Assembly (NCBI RefSeq): GCF_025527015.1
Contig: NZ_JAODIM010000036.1
Coordinates: forward strand, 124,001-188,000
Length of the DNA: 64,000 nucleotides
Direction of reading: 5' to 3'
Source: Winslowiella arboricola
GTDB taxonomy: Bacteria > Pseudomonadota > Gammaproteobacteria > Enterobacterales > Enterobacteriaceae
Under the pieces are notes generated by a model that saw nothing but the letters and a program-made list of their open reading frames with translations, was not told where the DNA came from and ran no database searches. Each line of letters begins with the position of its first letter. Position 1 is the stretch's first letter. A program made the position numbers and the translations under genes. This document shows positions 11,146 to 21,840 of the stretch, in pieces.

Positions 11146-11157
11146 CTGAACAGACTG

Positions 11158-12129
11158 ATGAACATAGAACAGATAAATGAATTAACCGCGCAGGATATGG
11201 CGGCCGTCAACGAGACAATCCTCGAACAACTGAATTCAGATGTTTCTCTCATCAATCAGTTGGGATATTACATCATCAGCGGAGGGGGGAAACGTATTCG
11301 CCCGATGATTGCTGTGCTCGCCGCACGCGCCATCAACTATACGGGTAAGCAGCACGTCACCGTGGCTGCGTTGATTGAATTTATCCACACTGCAACCCTG
11401 TTGCACGACGATGTGGTGGATGAATCCGATATGCGCCGTGGTAAAGCCACCGCCAATGCCGCATTTGGCAATGCCGCCAGTGTACTGGTAGGCGACTTCA
11501 TCTACACACGCGCCTTCCAGATGATGACCAGCCTTGGCTCATTACGCGTGCTGGCGCTGATGTCAGAAGCGGTTAACGTGATTGCAGAAGGCGAAGTTCT
11601 GCAACTGATGAACTGTAACGATCCCGATATTACTGAAGAGAGTTATATGCGGGTGATTTACAGCAAAACTGCGCGTTTATTCGAAGCTGCGGCGCAATCT
11701 TCTGCGATCCTCGCCGATGCCAGCGAAGCGCAGGAAAAAGCGTTGCAGGATTATGGACGTTATATCGGCACGGCGTTTCAGCTGATTGACGATCTGCTGG
11801 ATTACAGTGCAGATGGTCAGACACTGGGTAAAAATGTCGGTGACGATCTGAGTGAAGGCAAGCCAACGCTGCCGCTGCTCCATGCGATGCAGCACGGCAA
11901 CCCTGAACAGGCGGCGATGATTCGCAAAGCCATCGAAGAGGGTAATGGCCGTCATTTACTGGAACCGGTTCTGGAAACCATGCGCCAGTGTGGTTCGCTG
12001 GAGTGGACGCGCAGCCGTGCCGAGCAGGAAGCAGATAAAGCCATTACGGCTTTAAAAGCGCTGCCGGAATCGCCGTCGCGTAGTGCGCTGGAAGCACTGG
12101 CTCATATGTCGGTACAGCGCGAGTTCTGA
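11158..12129 (+). CDS. ispB: Octaprenyl diphosphate synthase IspB
   Basis: A 323-residue trans-prenyltransferase that makes the C40 side chain of ubiquinone and menaquinone. Both Asp-rich motifs are present: LLHDDVVDESDMRRG (first) and QLIDDLLDY (second), with the GGGKRIRP substrate loop. The start MNIEQINELTAQDMA matches the E. coli protein. The ribosome site is poor because the leader is occupied by an ERIC element and short repeats. Confidence 0.96.
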   Translation: MNIEQINELTAQDMAAVNETILEQLNSDVSLINQLGYYIISGGGKRIRPMIAVLAARAINYTGKQHVTVAALIEFIHTATLLHDDVVDESDMRRGKATANAAFGNAASVLVGDFIYTRAFQMMTSLGSLRVLALMSEAVNVIAEGEVLQLMNCNDPDITEESYMRVIYSKTARLFEAAAQSSAILADASEAQEKALQDYGRYIGTAFQLIDDLLDYSADGQTLGKNVGDDLSEGKPTLPLLHAMQHGNPEQAAMIRKAIEEGNGRHLLEPVLETMRQCGSLEWTRSRAEQEADKAITALKALPESPSRSALEALAHMSVQREF

Positions 12130-12341
12130 GTTATTCGGGGAGCGCCAGGGTGTTCCCCACCCCGTTCCACCGATGTTGTTGCAACGATTTTCATAACTTC
12201 TGCGCGCCAAAACACAATCCCTTCTTTCGCCTCAATAATTACTGGAATTTTATGTCCAGTAATTGCTATAAAACGCCCAGTAACGTCAATCAGGCTTATC
12301 ACTGATTTAAATAAATGGACTTATTCAATGAAGGATTGCTT

Positions 12342-12620
12342 ATGCATATAAGAAACCAGGACTGGCACTCGGCAGACATTATCGCAGCATTACGCAAACG
12401 TGGGACTTCGCTTGCCGCAGTTTCCCGTCAGGCGGGGTTAAGCTCTTCAACCTTAGCCAATGCGCTTACCCGTCCCTGGCCAAAAGGGGAATGGCTGATT
12501 GCAGACGCCATTGAAATACATCCGGCAGCGATCTGGCCCAGCCGTTACTATGACCGTAAAACGCAGGAACTTATCAACCGCAAAAAGCTGATACGCGTCA
12601 GTAATAGCATGGATATATAG
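12342..12620 (+). CDS. sfsB: Ner-like DNA-binding transcriptional regulator SfsB/Nlp
   Basis: A 92-residue protein related to the phage Mu Ner repressor. The helix-turn-helix is around GTSLAAVSRQAGLSSSTL, followed by the conserved RPWPKGEWLIADAIE and WPSRYYD. The frame is open from 12315, but the ATG at 12342 has an AAGGA site at proper spacing and fits the family N terminus. In E. coli SfsB affects maltose gene expression. The place between ispB and murA is conserved. Confidence 0.88.
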   Translation: MHIRNQDWHSADIIAALRKRGTSLAAVSRQAGLSSSTLANALTRPWPKGEWLIADAIEIHPAAIWPSRYYDRKTQELINRKKLIRVSNSMDI

Positions 12621-12786
12621 CGTTTTCGCGACAGCTCTTATGCGGGCACTTTTACAACATTCCCCAAACTGTTCTGTAACTTGTGCCACGATTTTCCCGG
12701 GCGCTAGCTGCGCATAGGTGGATTAGTGGCCTGACTGAAGATATTCGTGTGCGGGGATGCCAACCCGGACGACAGGATTTGATCAA

Positions 12787-13093
12787 ATGGATATGACAAC
12801 CACACCCCATGACGCTGTGTTTAAAAATCTTATTACTGATGAGCCAACCGCAGGGACTTTCTGCAAACTCATCTGCCGACAGAACTGCTAAGGAGATAAC
12901 GATGACTTTTGCAGGCATGATGCATCAGAAAGGATGGGACGAAGGACATGAGGAAAGGCGTCAGCCAATGCAGCAAGAGAAGCTGAAAATCGCCCGCACC
13001 ATGCTGTTTGAAGGGCTGGCCCCTGCGCTGGTGATGAAGGTGACCGGCCTGACCACTGACGAGCTAAAATACTGCGACACAGCAACGGCCTGA
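12787..13093 (+). pseudogene. Rpn/YhgA-like PD-(D/E)XK nuclease gene remnant
   Basis: The first frame (12787-12891) encodes 34 residues beginning MDMTTTPHDAVFKNLITDE, the typical N terminus of Rpn (recombination-promoting nuclease, formerly transposase_31/YhgA-like) proteins, and then stops. The typical Rpn C terminus (QKGWDEGHEERR ... ARTMLFEGLAPALVMKVTGLT) follows in another frame up to 13093. Almost the whole catalytic domain (normally more than 200 residues) is missing, so the gene is broken by an internal deletion. Confidence 0.75.
12902..13093 (+). CDS. Small ORF corresponding to the C-terminal (RpnS-like) part of Rpn
   Basis: A 63-residue frame starting MTFAGMMHQKGWDEG with its own strong ribosome site (AAGGAG at 12890-12895). 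Some intact Rpn genes carry an internal start that yields a small C-terminal protein; this remnant may still make such a product although the nuclease domain is gone. Expression is inferred from the ribosome site only. Confidence 0.4.
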   Translation: MTFAGMMHQKGWDEGHEERRQPMQQEKLKIARTMLFEGLAPALVMKVTGLTTDELKYCDTATA

Positions 13094-13108
13094 CACCGGT
13101 ATCATAAA

Positions 13109-13140
13109 ACCCTGTTGCCCATTGTTTTGGGCAACAGGGT
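13109..13140 (-). terminator. Terminator after murA
   Basis: A perfect 12-bp stem (ACCCTGTTGCCC / GGGCAACAGGGT) with an 8-base loop, followed by TTTATG on the minus strand. It lies between the convergent Rpn remnant and murA and may serve both. Confidence 0.75.
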
Positions 13141-13146
13141 TAACGA

Positions 13147-14424
<1,278 letters not shown>

Positions 14425-14479
14425 TCAGAAACATAAACGGCTGTCCGCCGGCTTCATATGAAAGCCACGCTGATACAGC

Positions 14480-14734
14480 TTAAAAACCGTTTAGCTTACG
14501 GTCGCGCGCCCACTCTGCAGGCGTATAGGTTTTGATAGAAACCGCATGAATGCGGTTGTCCGCAATATATTCCATCAGCGGCGCATACACGGCCTGCTGC
14601 TTTTTCACACGGCTCAGTTCCGCAAACATCTCGCCAACGGCGACCACCTGAAAATGGCTGCCATCACCCGTGACATGAACTTCTTCTAACGGTAACGCGC
14701 TCATCAGCACGGACTGAATTTCACTATTTTCCAT
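14480..14734 (-). CDS. ibaG: BolA-family iron metabolism/acid-stress protein IbaG
   Basis: An 84-residue BolA-like protein ([40 protein letters not shown]). The conserved His residues that bind [2Fe-2S] clusters with monothiol glutaredoxin are present ([18 protein letters not shown]). It lies between murA and the mla operon, as in E. coli. Confidence 0.95.
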   Translation of the reverse strand: MENSEIQSVLMSALPLEEVHVTGDGSHFQVVAVGEMFAELSRVKKQQAVYAPLMEYIADNRIHAVSIKTYTPAEWARDRKLNGF

Positions 14735-14804
14735 GAGGCTCTAATTCGGTTGATAATAAACAGTGTGACATAGTAGTGGAAACGGCATTTATCTTAAACA
14801 AGCA

Positions 14805-14832
14805 AAAAGCCCCTGAGGTCTCAGAGGCTTTC
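14805..14832 (-). terminator. Terminator between mlaB and ibaG
   Basis: On the minus strand a stem AAAGCCTCTGAG / CTCAGGGGCTTT with a very short loop and one mismatch is followed by TTTGC. It lies about 20 bp past the mlaB stop, so the mla operon probably ends here and ibaG-murA have their own promoter. Confidence 0.7.
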
Positions 14833-14850
14833 TTTACTGCTGGCTGAACG

Positions 14851-15153
14851 CTACGAGTCAGCCGGGGAAACAATGATTTGCTGTAAATTATACAGGTTAA
14901 TTAGCGACAGTAATTTATCGGTAACCCCGGTAAACAGCGGCGTTTTCCCCTGCTGTTGCAGCATCTGACGCAGGTGGACCAGCAGCGCCAGTCCGGCTGA
15001 GTCGACCCGATCCAGTGCTGATACATCGATTGTATCGATCTGTTTCATCACTGTATCGCGCTGCTGCCATAACGCCAGCAGCGTCTCACGATCCAGTTCG
15101 CCTTGCAGACTCAGGGTTGAGGCTTCAACCCGCCAGCTCAGTTGTTCTGTCAT
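14851..15153 (-). CDS. mlaB: Mla system STAS-domain protein MlaB
   Basis: A 100-residue STAS protein that stabilises the MlaFEDB ABC complex in the inner membrane. The conserved strand-helix DVSALDRVDSAGLALLVHL is present. The ATG at 15153 shares one base with the stop of mlaC, so translation is coupled. An upstream extension of the frame overlaps mlaC and is not used. Confidence 0.92.
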   Translation of the reverse strand: MTEQLSWRVEASTLSLQGELDRETLLALWQQRDTVMKQIDTIDVSALDRVDSAGLALLVHLRQMLQQQGKTPLFTGVTDKLLSLINLYNLQQIIVSPADS

Positions 15154-15785
15154 TATTTCTGCTGATCCAGAGTAATACGCTGACCCGCATAAGACTGCAG
15201 CTGTTCGGTCAGACCATCGATCCCTTTCTGACGCAGGGTATCGCTCCACTCATTCTGCTTAGTGGTGATCATACTGATGCCTTCGGCGATCATGTCATAC
15301 GCCTGCCAGTCACCGGTGCGGGTGTTTTTACGCCACTGGAAATCAAGGCGTACCGGCGGACGACCGTTAGGATCAATAATGCTGACGCGGATCGCCACAA
15401 TGGTGTTATCGCCCAGTGGTTGCTCCGGGGCAATCTGATAAGTCTGGCCATTATACATCGCCAGCGCCTGACCATAAGCCTGCTCAAGATAAGCGCCAAA
15501 GGCTTTGAAATAAGCATCACGCTGGGCTGGGGTCGCATCTTTGTAGTAACGGCCTAACACCAGCGCGCCGGCATATTTTATCTGCACATACGGCAGTAAC
15601 TCTTCGCGCACCACTTCACGCAGATAGTCAGGATTCTGCTTAATTTTGGGCTGTTCGTTTTTCAGGCGGGTAAAGGTTTTATTCGCCGCTTCGTTCATCA
15701 GTTTGTAAGGGTTGCTTTGGTCGGCTGCAGTAGCCGCCAGCGGCACGATGGCCAGCATTGCGACCATTAATAAACGTTTAAACAT
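15153..15785 (-). CDS. mlaC: Periplasmic phospholipid-binding protein MlaC
   Basis: A 210-residue protein with a signal peptide ([21 protein letters not shown]) and the MlaC/Ttg2D fold. It carries phospholipids between the outer-membrane MlaA complex and MlaFEDB. It begins 13 bp after mlaD. Confidence 0.96.
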   Translation of the reverse strand: MFKRLLMVAMLAIVPLAATAADQSNPYKLMNEAANKTFTRLKNEQPKIKQNPDYLREVVREELLPYVQIKYAGALVLGRYYKDATPAQRDAYFKAFGAYLEQAYGQALAMYNGQTYQIAPEQPLGDNTIVAIRVSIIDPNGRPPVRLDFQWRKNTRTGDWQAYDMIAEGISMITTKQNEWSDTLRQKGIDGLTEQLQSYAGQRITLDQQK

Positions 15786-15798
15786 GCGTTATTACCTC

Positions 15799-16341
15799 TT
15801 ATGGTTGTGCTGCAGAAGCTGGCGCGGAACCCGCCGCCGGCGCTTGCTGCTGTTGCTTATCTTTATCAGCGTTGTCACCGCTCTTATACAGGAACTGTCC
15901 GATCAAATCCTCAAGCACCATGGCGGATTTCGTATCCTGCAGCGTATCGCCATCTTTCAGCATCGCGGTGCCCATTTCCTCATCCTCAAAACCGACGTTC
16001 AGGGCTAAAAACTGCTCGCCCAACAGGCCCGAGGTGCGGATTGCCAGCGAACTGGTATCCGGGATCGCATTATACTGATCTTCAATATCCATGGTGACAC
16101 GTGGCGAATAGGTTTTCGGATCAAGACTGATATCCGACACCCGTCCAATCACCACACCGCCAATTTTCACCGGTGAGCTTTTCTTCAGCCCGCCGATATT
16201 GTCAAAGGTGGCATACAGTTTCCAGGTTGGCTGAGTTCCCAGCGATTGCACATCGGCAACGCGCAGGCAGAGAAATACAATGGCGCCCAGCGCCAGCAGC
16301 ATAAACACGCCTACCCAAATTTCACTTTTCTTGCTTTGCAT
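15799..16341 (-). CDS. mlaD: MCE-domain protein MlaD
   Basis: A 180-residue membrane-anchored MCE protein: N-terminal transmembrane helix (about 6-25), then the MCE domain (LYATFDNIGGLKKSSPVKIGGVVIGRV) and a Pro/Ala/Gln-rich tail. It forms the hexameric ring on MlaE. The ATG at 16341 (MQSKKSEIWVG) matches the family start; the frame extends to a TTG at 16356 that overlaps mlaE. Spacing to mlaE is 4 bp. Confidence 0.95.
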   Translation of the reverse strand: MQSKKSEIWVGVFMLLALGAIVFLCLRVADVQSLGTQPTWKLYATFDNIGGLKKSSPVKIGGVVIGRVSDISLDPKTYSPRVTMDIEDQYNAIPDTSSLAIRTSGLLGEQFLALNVGFEDEEMGTAMLKDGDTLQDTKSAMVLEDLIGQFLYKSGDNADKDKQQQQAPAAGSAPASAAQP

Positions 16342-16345
16342 TGAA

Positions 16346-17128
16346 TCAGTTCCCAAACATCAGTGCCGTCAGCACAAAGTCTATACCGAGCACCGCCAGT
16401 GACGAATGCACTACCGTGCGCGTTGTCGCCCGACTAATCCCTTCCGAAGTCGGAATCGCGTCGTAACCGTTAAACAGCGCGATCCACATCACCGTAAAGG
16501 CAAATACGGCGCTCTTAATCACGCAGTTGATGATATCGGTGCGGAAATCGACCGCATTCTGCATTGCCGACCAGAAGAAGCCGCTGTCGATACCTTTCCA
16601 GTTCACGCCCACCAGCGAACCCCCCCAGATGCCGACGGCGGTAAAGATCAGCGCCAGCAGCGGCATACTGATAAAGCCCGCCCAGAAGCGCGGTGAAACC
16701 ACCCGCCGCAGCGGATCGACCGCCATCATCTCCATACTGGAGAGCTGTTCAGTGGCTTTCATCAGGCCGATTTCAGCCGTCAGCGCCGAACCGGCACGAC
16801 CGGCAAACAGCAGCGCGGTAACCACCGGCCCCAGCTCGCGCAACAGCGATAGCGCCACCAGCATCCCGAGGCTGCTTTCCGCGCTATAGGTAGTCAGCAC
16901 CAGATAGCCCTGCAATCCCAGCACCATGCCGATAAACAGCCCGGATACCACAATAATCAACAACGAAAGCACACCGACGCTATACAGCTGTTTTACCAGC
17001 AGCGGCGCGTGTTTACGAAACTCAGGTTTGCCCGCGAGGGCATGAAAAAGCATCAGTCCGGCACGACCAAAGGACGCAAAAGTATTAATGCCCTTTCGCC
17101 CGAACGATGCCAGTACAGGTCTTAACAT
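16346..17128 (-). CDS. mlaE: Phospholipid ABC transporter permease MlaE
   Basis: A 260-residue permease of the MlaE family with five to six hydrophobic segments ([39 protein letters not shown]). It forms the membrane core of the MlaFEDB complex that keeps outer-membrane lipid asymmetry. It is 7 bp after mlaF. Confidence 0.97.
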   Translation of the reverse strand: MLRPVLASFGRKGINTFASFGRAGLMLFHALAGKPEFRKHAPLLVKQLYSVGVLSLLIIVVSGLFIGMVLGLQGYLVLTTYSAESSLGMLVALSLLRELGPVVTALLFAGRAGSALTAEIGLMKATEQLSSMEMMAVDPLRRVVSPRFWAGFISMPLLALIFTAVGIWGGSLVGVNWKGIDSGFFWSAMQNAVDFRTDIINCVIKSAVFAFTVMWIALFNGYDAIPTSEGISRATTRTVVHSSLAVLGIDFVLTALMFGN

Positions 17129-17135
17129 CAGTTGG

Positions 17136-17948
17136 TTAGCTCCCTGAACCGATTAAATCGGTAAGGTAATCCCCTGCGGGAAAACGGAAAGGCACCGGTC
17201 CATCAGCAATGCCATCAATAAACTGACGCACCCTCGCATCCTCATTTTTGTTCAGATCGCCAGGCGTGCCGTGCGCGATAATCTTTTGCCCCGCAACAAT
17301 ATAGGCGTAATCGGCAATGCTCAATACCTCTGGCACATCATGTGAAACCACAATACAGGTCACACCCAGTGAGTGGTTGAGTTCATCAATCAGTTTCACC
17401 AGCACACCCATGGTGATCGGATCCTGACCGACAAAGGGTTCATCGAACATGATCAGTTCAGGTTCAAGGGCAATCGCACGCGCCAGCGCAGCGCGGCGCG
17501 CCATACCACCAGAGAGCTCAGAGGGTTTCAACCTGGCGGCGCCACGCAATCCTACCGCCTCCAGCTTCATCATCACCGTGCTGTGCAGCAGCGGTGCCGG
17601 CAGGCGTGTATGTTCACGCAACGGCCAGGCGACATTTTCATAGACCGTTAAATCGGTAAACAGTGCGCCGGACTGAAACAGCATGCTCATTTTTTTACGC
17701 GTTTCATACAGACGTGAACGCGAAAGTGTTGGAATATTCTCGCCATTAAACCAGATTTCACCGGAATCCGGTGGTAACTGACCGCCGATCAGGCGCAAGA
17801 GTGTGGTTTTACCAATGCCCGAAGGACCCATAATCGCGGTCACTTTCCCTTTTGGCACTGTTAGCGAGATGTTGTCGAATATCGGCCGGTCACCGCGCGA
17901 GAAACTGACGCCGCGCACATCAACCAAATTCGTTGCCGTCTGGCTCAT
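17136..17948 (-). CDS. mlaF: Phospholipid ABC transporter ATP-binding protein MlaF
   Basis: A 270-residue ATPase: Walker [11 protein letters not shown]-loop FQSGALF, signature [14 protein letters not shown], Walker [15 protein letters not shown] and switch His in VVSHD. The C-terminal extension ([12 protein letters not shown]) is where MlaF pairs with its partner. First gene of the mlaFEDCB operon, divergent from yrbG over 225 bp that must hold both promoters. Confidence 0.97.
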   Translation of the reverse strand: MSQTATNLVDVRGVSFSRGDRPIFDNISLTVPKGKVTAIMGPSGIGKTTLLRLIGGQLPPDSGEIWFNGENIPTLSRSRLYETRKKMSMLFQSGALFTDLTVYENVAWPLREHTRLPAPLLHSTVMMKLEAVGLRGAARLKPSELSGGMARRAALARAIALEPELIMFDEPFVGQDPITMGVLVKLIDELNHSLGVTCIVVSHDVPEVLSIADYAYIVAGQKIIAHGTPGDLNKNEDARVRQFIDGIADGPVPFRFPAGDYLTDLIGSGS

Positions 17949-18173
17949 CGTTAACCCTTCCCAAGTGTTCAGGCCTGTTAATTTACCGCCAATGGTAGCC
18001 TGGTGCAGGCGGCAGCGACCACTTTTACAGAAACTTACCGCTAAAGTGTCGCAATAACTGCCATAAGTTTTACTTTTTGCTCACAGGCCGTCAAAATCAC
18101 TGCCATTCTTTGTTTTTTACGCCCAACGTCGAATCAGGCAAGCCGACGATTATACCCGATCAAAGGACTCTTC

Positions 18174-19145
18174 ATGCTTTTAGCTACAGCACTATTCGTT
18201 ATCGGTTTAGTTTTACTGGTATATGGTGCAGATCGTTTGGTGTTTAGTGCGGCAATTTTATGTCGATCGTTGGGAATTCCACCGCTAATTATTGGTATGA
18301 CAGTGGTCGGAATCGGCACTTCACTACCGGAAATGATCGTCTCTTTCTCTGCCGCCAGCCATGGTCAGATGGATATCGCGGTCGGCACGGCGATGGGTTC
18401 CAATATTACCAATATCCTGCTGATCCTTGGCGGCGCGGCGCTGCTGCATCCGCTGACGGTGCATTCGAACCTGGTGCGACGCGAACTGCCGCTGATGCTG
18501 CTGGTCACCCTGCTCTGCGGCTTTATGCTGTTTGATGACACTCTGAGCCGCTTAGATGGCCTTGCGCTGATCGCCATCGCCGCGATTTATCTGACGTTTA
18601 TAATTAAAATTGCGCGCCGTGCGGAACGAGACAATAACGATACTCTGACCCGTGAACAGCTGGCCGAGCTACCGCGCGATGACGCCGGTAACACTGTGGC
18701 ATTCCTCTGGCTGGCGGTAGCCTTGATTATGCTGCCGATGTCGACGCGCATGGTCATCGACAACGCCACCGTGATTGCCGACTATCTTGGCGTCAGCGAA
18801 CTGGTGATTGGTTTAACCATTATTTCAGTGGGCACCAGCCTGCCGGAACTGGCGACAGTGATTGCGGGCGCCCTGAAAGGCGAAGATGATATCGCCATCG
18901 GAAATCTGATTGGTTCAAACATTTATAATATTGCTATCGTGCTGGGCATTCCGGCGCTGATCCACCCGGGCACCATTGATGCCAGCGCCTTCGCCCGTGA
19001 CTACTGGGTGATGCTGGGCGTCAGCGCCCTGTTTACAATTATTTGTCTGCAGCGTAGCCGACGTATCGGACGTGCTGCCGGCATGCTGTTACTTTGTGGT
19101 TTCATTGGCTGGGTAGCCACGCTGTATCTGCTACCGAACAGCTAA
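18174..19145 (+). CDS. yrbG: Ca2+/Na+ antiporter YrbG
   Basis: A 323-residue CaCA-superfamily exchanger with ten hydrophobic segments in two inverted halves. Both alpha-repeats are clear: GMTVVGIGTSLPEMIVS near residue 40 and ISVGTSLPELATVIAGALKG near residue 220. First gene of the yrbG-kdsD-kdsC-lptCAB run. Confidence 0.95.
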   Translation: MLLATALFVIGLVLLVYGADRLVFSAAILCRSLGIPPLIIGMTVVGIGTSLPEMIVSFSAASHGQMDIAVGTAMGSNITNILLILGGAALLHPLTVHSNLVRRELPLMLLVTLLCGFMLFDDTLSRLDGLALIAIAAIYLTFIIKIARRAERDNNDTLTREQLAELPRDDAGNTVAFLWLAVALIMLPMSTRMVIDNATVIADYLGVSELVIGLTIISVGTSLPELATVIAGALKGEDDIAIGNLIGSNIYNIAIVLGIPALIHPGTIDASAFARDYWVMLGVSALFTIICLQRSRRIGRAAGMLLLCGFIGWVATLYLLPNS

Positions 19146-19169
19146 ATCTGATTGAAAGGACTGAAAATA

Positions 19170-20156
19170 ATGTCTCATCTCAACCTTGAACCCGGATTTG
19201 ACTTCCAGCAGGCAGGAAAGGACGTTCTGCGCATCGAACGGCTGGGGCTGGAACAGCTTGATCAATACATTAACGACGACTTTAGCCGTGCCTGTGAAAT
19301 GATGTTCTGGTGTCAGGGCAAAGTTATCGTGATGGGCATGGGCAAATCAGGCCATATCGGTAAAAAGATGGCCGCGACCTTTGCCAGCACCGGCACCCCG
19401 GCGTTTTTTGTTCATCCCGGCGAAGCCAGCCACGGTGACCTCGGCATGGTAACCGCCAATGATATCGTGATTGCGCTGTCCAACTCCGGCGAGTCTAACG
19501 AAATCCTTGCGCTGATCCCGGTACTGAAACGTCAACAGGTGCCGCTGATTTGCCTGACCAGCCGCCCGGAAAGCGCGATGGGCCGTGCGGCGGATATCCA
19601 TTTATGCGTTAAAGTGCCACAGGAAGCCTGTCCGCTGGGACTGGCGCCGACCTCCAGTACCACGGCGGCGCTGGTAATGGGCGATGCGCTGGCAGTCGCG
19701 CTGCTGAAAGCGCGCGGTTTTACTGCAGAAGATTTTGCGCTGTCGCATCCTGGCGGCGCGTTGGGGCGTAAGTTATTGCTGCGCGTCGCGGATATTATGC
19801 ACAGCGGCGCTGAAATCCCCCATGTCAGCAAAGACGCCTCCCTGCGTGATGCCCTGCTGGAGATCACGCGTAAAAATCTCGGCATGACGGTAATCGTCGA
19901 TGACCTGATGAAAATTGAAGGGATCTTTACCGATGGTGACTTACGTCGGGTATTTGATATGGGCATCGATTTTCAGAACGCTTCAATTGCCAGCGTGATG
20001 ACCCCCGGCGGCATTCGCGTTCGCCCGAATATGCTGGCGGTCGATGCATTAAATCTGATGCAAACCAAACACATTACTGCAGTGATGGTTGCCGATGGCG
20101 ACCAGTTGCTGGGTGTGGTACATATGCATGACATGCTGCGCGCAGGCGTGGTCTGA
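19170..20156 (+). CDS. kdsD: Arabinose-5-phosphate isomerase KdsD
   Basis: A 328-residue enzyme converting ribulose-5-P to arabinose-5-P for Kdo synthesis. The SIS domain (MGMGKSGHIGKKMAATFASTGTP, SNSGESNEI) is followed by two CBS domains (from VADIMHSG to the end). The frame opens at a TTG at 19152, but ATG at 19170 has an AAAGGA site and fits the family. Confidence 0.97.
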   Translation: MSHLNLEPGFDFQQAGKDVLRIERLGLEQLDQYINDDFSRACEMMFWCQGKVIVMGMGKSGHIGKKMAATFASTGTPAFFVHPGEASHGDLGMVTANDIVIALSNSGESNEILALIPVLKRQQVPLICLTSRPESAMGRAADIHLCVKVPQEACPLGLAPTSSTTAALVMGDALAVALLKARGFTAEDFALSHPGGALGRKLLLRVADIMHSGAEIPHVSKDASLRDALLEITRKNLGMTVIVDDLMKIEGIFTDGDLRRVFDMGIDFQNASIASVMTPGGIRVRPNMLAVDALNLMQTKHITAVMVADGDQLLGVVHMHDMLRAGVV

Positions 20157-20172
20157 AAAGGAACCAGTGATA

Positions 20173-20739
20173 ATGAGCCAGACAGAGGCAGTGGTCGACA
20201 CCTGCTACGGTGCAGTAAGCCATGAGGTGATGGCGCGTGCCAGACAGATCCGCCTGTTAATATGTGATGTGGACGGGGTAATGTCCGACGGCGTGATTTA
20301 TATGGGCAATAATGGTGAAGAGCTGAAAGCTTTTAACGTGCGTGATGGCTACGGTATCCGCTGTTTGCTGACCTCGTCGGTAGAAGTAGCTATTATAACC
20401 GGCCGCAATGCCAGACTGATGGAAGATCGCTGTAAGACTTTAGGCATTACGCATCTTTACCAGGGACAGTCGGATAAGCTTTTGGCCTTCGGCGAACTTC
20501 TGGATAAACTGTCGTTAAGTCCGGAGCAGGTCGCCTATATCGGTGATGACTTAATTGACTGGCCCGTAATGGCTAAAGTGGGACTCAGCGTGGCGGTGGC
20601 GGATGCACATCCGATCCTGCTGCCGCGAGCGCATTATGTTACCCGCATCGCTGGCGGTCGCGGTGCGGTACGCGAAATTTGCGATCTGATTCTGATCGCG
20701 CAGGATAAGTTTGATGATGCCAAAGGGCAATCTGTATGA
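20173..20739 (+). CDS. kdsC: Kdo-8-phosphate phosphatase KdsC
   Basis: A 188-residue HAD phosphatase that removes phosphate from Kdo-8-P. Motif I is CDVDGVMSDG, followed by IITGRNA and GDDLIDWPVM. The start at 20173 (MSQTEAVVDTCYG) was chosen by family length; the frame extends into kdsD. The last bases overlap lptC (ATGA). Confidence 0.97.
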   Translation: MSQTEAVVDTCYGAVSHEVMARARQIRLLICDVDGVMSDGVIYMGNNGEELKAFNVRDGYGIRCLLTSSVEVAIITGRNARLMEDRCKTLGITHLYQGQSDKLLAFGELLDKLSLSPEQVAYIGDDLIDWPVMAKVGLSVAVADAHPILLPRAHYVTRIAGGRGAVREICDLILIAQDKFDDAKGQSV

Positions 20740-21314
20740 GTAGAACCAGGCGTTGGATTACGCTGTTACTGGCGCTGATTGCCATTATTCTGGTGGGCTG
20801 GACCCTGACAGGCAATGACGACCAGCCGCAGGTGACCACGAATAATCAGGAGCCAACCTATACCAGCGCCAACTCCAGCACCGTGGTGTACAACCCGCTG
20901 GGCGGCCTGAACTATAAACTGGTTTCCGATAAAGTGACATACTTTGCCGAGGATGAAGTTAGCTGGTTTGATAATCCGATCATGACCACCTATGACGATA
21001 ATAAAGTGCCCACATGGTCGGTGCGTTCGGATAAAGCCAAACTGACTAAAGACCGCAAACTGTTTCTTTATGGCCATGTCGAAGTGAACAGTCTTACCCA
21101 GGACTCTCAACTTGAGCGCATTAAAACCGATAATGCTCAGGTGAACCTGGTGACGCAGGATGTCACCTCAGAAGACCAGGTCACCCTTTATGGCAGTAGC
21201 TTTAACTCTACCGGTATGAAGATGCGTGGAAATTTACGGACGAAAACTGCCGAGTTGCTTGAAAAGGTCAAAACCTCTTATGAAATTCAAAATGCACAAC
21301 AATCAAAGCCTTAA
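20736..21314 (+). CDS. lptC: LPS export protein LptC
   Basis: A 192-residue bitopic protein with one N-terminal membrane helix (WITLLLALIAIILVGWTL) and a periplasmic beta-jellyroll. It passes LPS from LptB2FG to LptA. It overlaps kdsC by 4 bases and lptA by 35. Confidence 0.95.
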   Translation: MSRTRRWITLLLALIAIILVGWTLTGNDDQPQVTTNNQEPTYTSANSSTVVYNPLGGLNYKLVSDKVTYFAEDEVSWFDNPIMTTYDDNKVPTWSVRSDKAKLTKDRKLFLYGHVEVNSLTQDSQLERIKTDNAQVNLVTQDVTSEDQVTLYGSSFNSTGMKMRGNLRTKTAELLEKVKTSYEIQNAQQSKP

Positions 21315-21834
21315 GTTACTGCTTATCGGCGCGCTGTTCGCCACCAGCCTTCCCGCCTTCGCCCTGACCGGCGATTCGGAAAAACCGGTCAATATCGACT
21401 CGGAAAATCAGGCTCTGGATATGCAGGGCAATGTCGCCACCTTTACCGGCAACGTGATCGTCACCCAGGGCACGATTAAACTGACTGCGGACAAAGTGGT
21501 GGTTACGCGGCCGGGCGGCGACAGCAATAAAACCATTGTTGATGCCTGGGGCGCACCAGCGACCTTCTATCAGATGCAGGACAACGGTAAGCCGGTCAAA
21601 GGTCATGCACAGAAAATGCATTACGAGCTGGCAAAAGATCGGGTGGAGCTGACCGGCAATGCCTATCTTGAGCAGCTCGACAGCAACGTGAAAGGCGATC
21701 GCATCACCTATCTGGTGAAAGAGCAGAAAATGCAGGCTTATGGCAGTAGTGGCAAGCGCGTAACTACCGTTCTGGTGCCTTCGCAGCTGCAGGACAAAGG
21801 CACGCCGTCTGACGGTCAAAACAAGAGTAACTAA
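21280..21834 (+). CDS. lptA: Periplasmic LPS transport protein LptA
   Basis: A 184-residue protein with signal peptide (LLLIGALFATSLPAFA-LTG) and OstA-like jellyroll (LDMQGNVATFTGNVIVTQG) that forms the periplasmic LPS bridge. The ATG at 21280 lies within the end of lptC, as in E. coli. Confidence 0.96.
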   Translation: MKFKMHNNQSLKLLLIGALFATSLPAFALTGDSEKPVNIDSENQALDMQGNVATFTGNVIVTQGTIKLTADKVVVTRPGGDSNKTIVDAWGAPATFYQMQDNGKPVKGHAQKMHYELAKDRVELTGNAYLEQLDSNVKGDRITYLVKEQKMQAYGSSGKRVTTVLVPSQLQDKGTPSDGQNKSN

Positions 21835-21840
21835 TTCGCT

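Noticed and set aside
12102-12302. Minus-strand frame over the ispB-sfsB gap
   Set aside because: It overlaps the ispB end, lacks a ribosome site and has no recognisable features.
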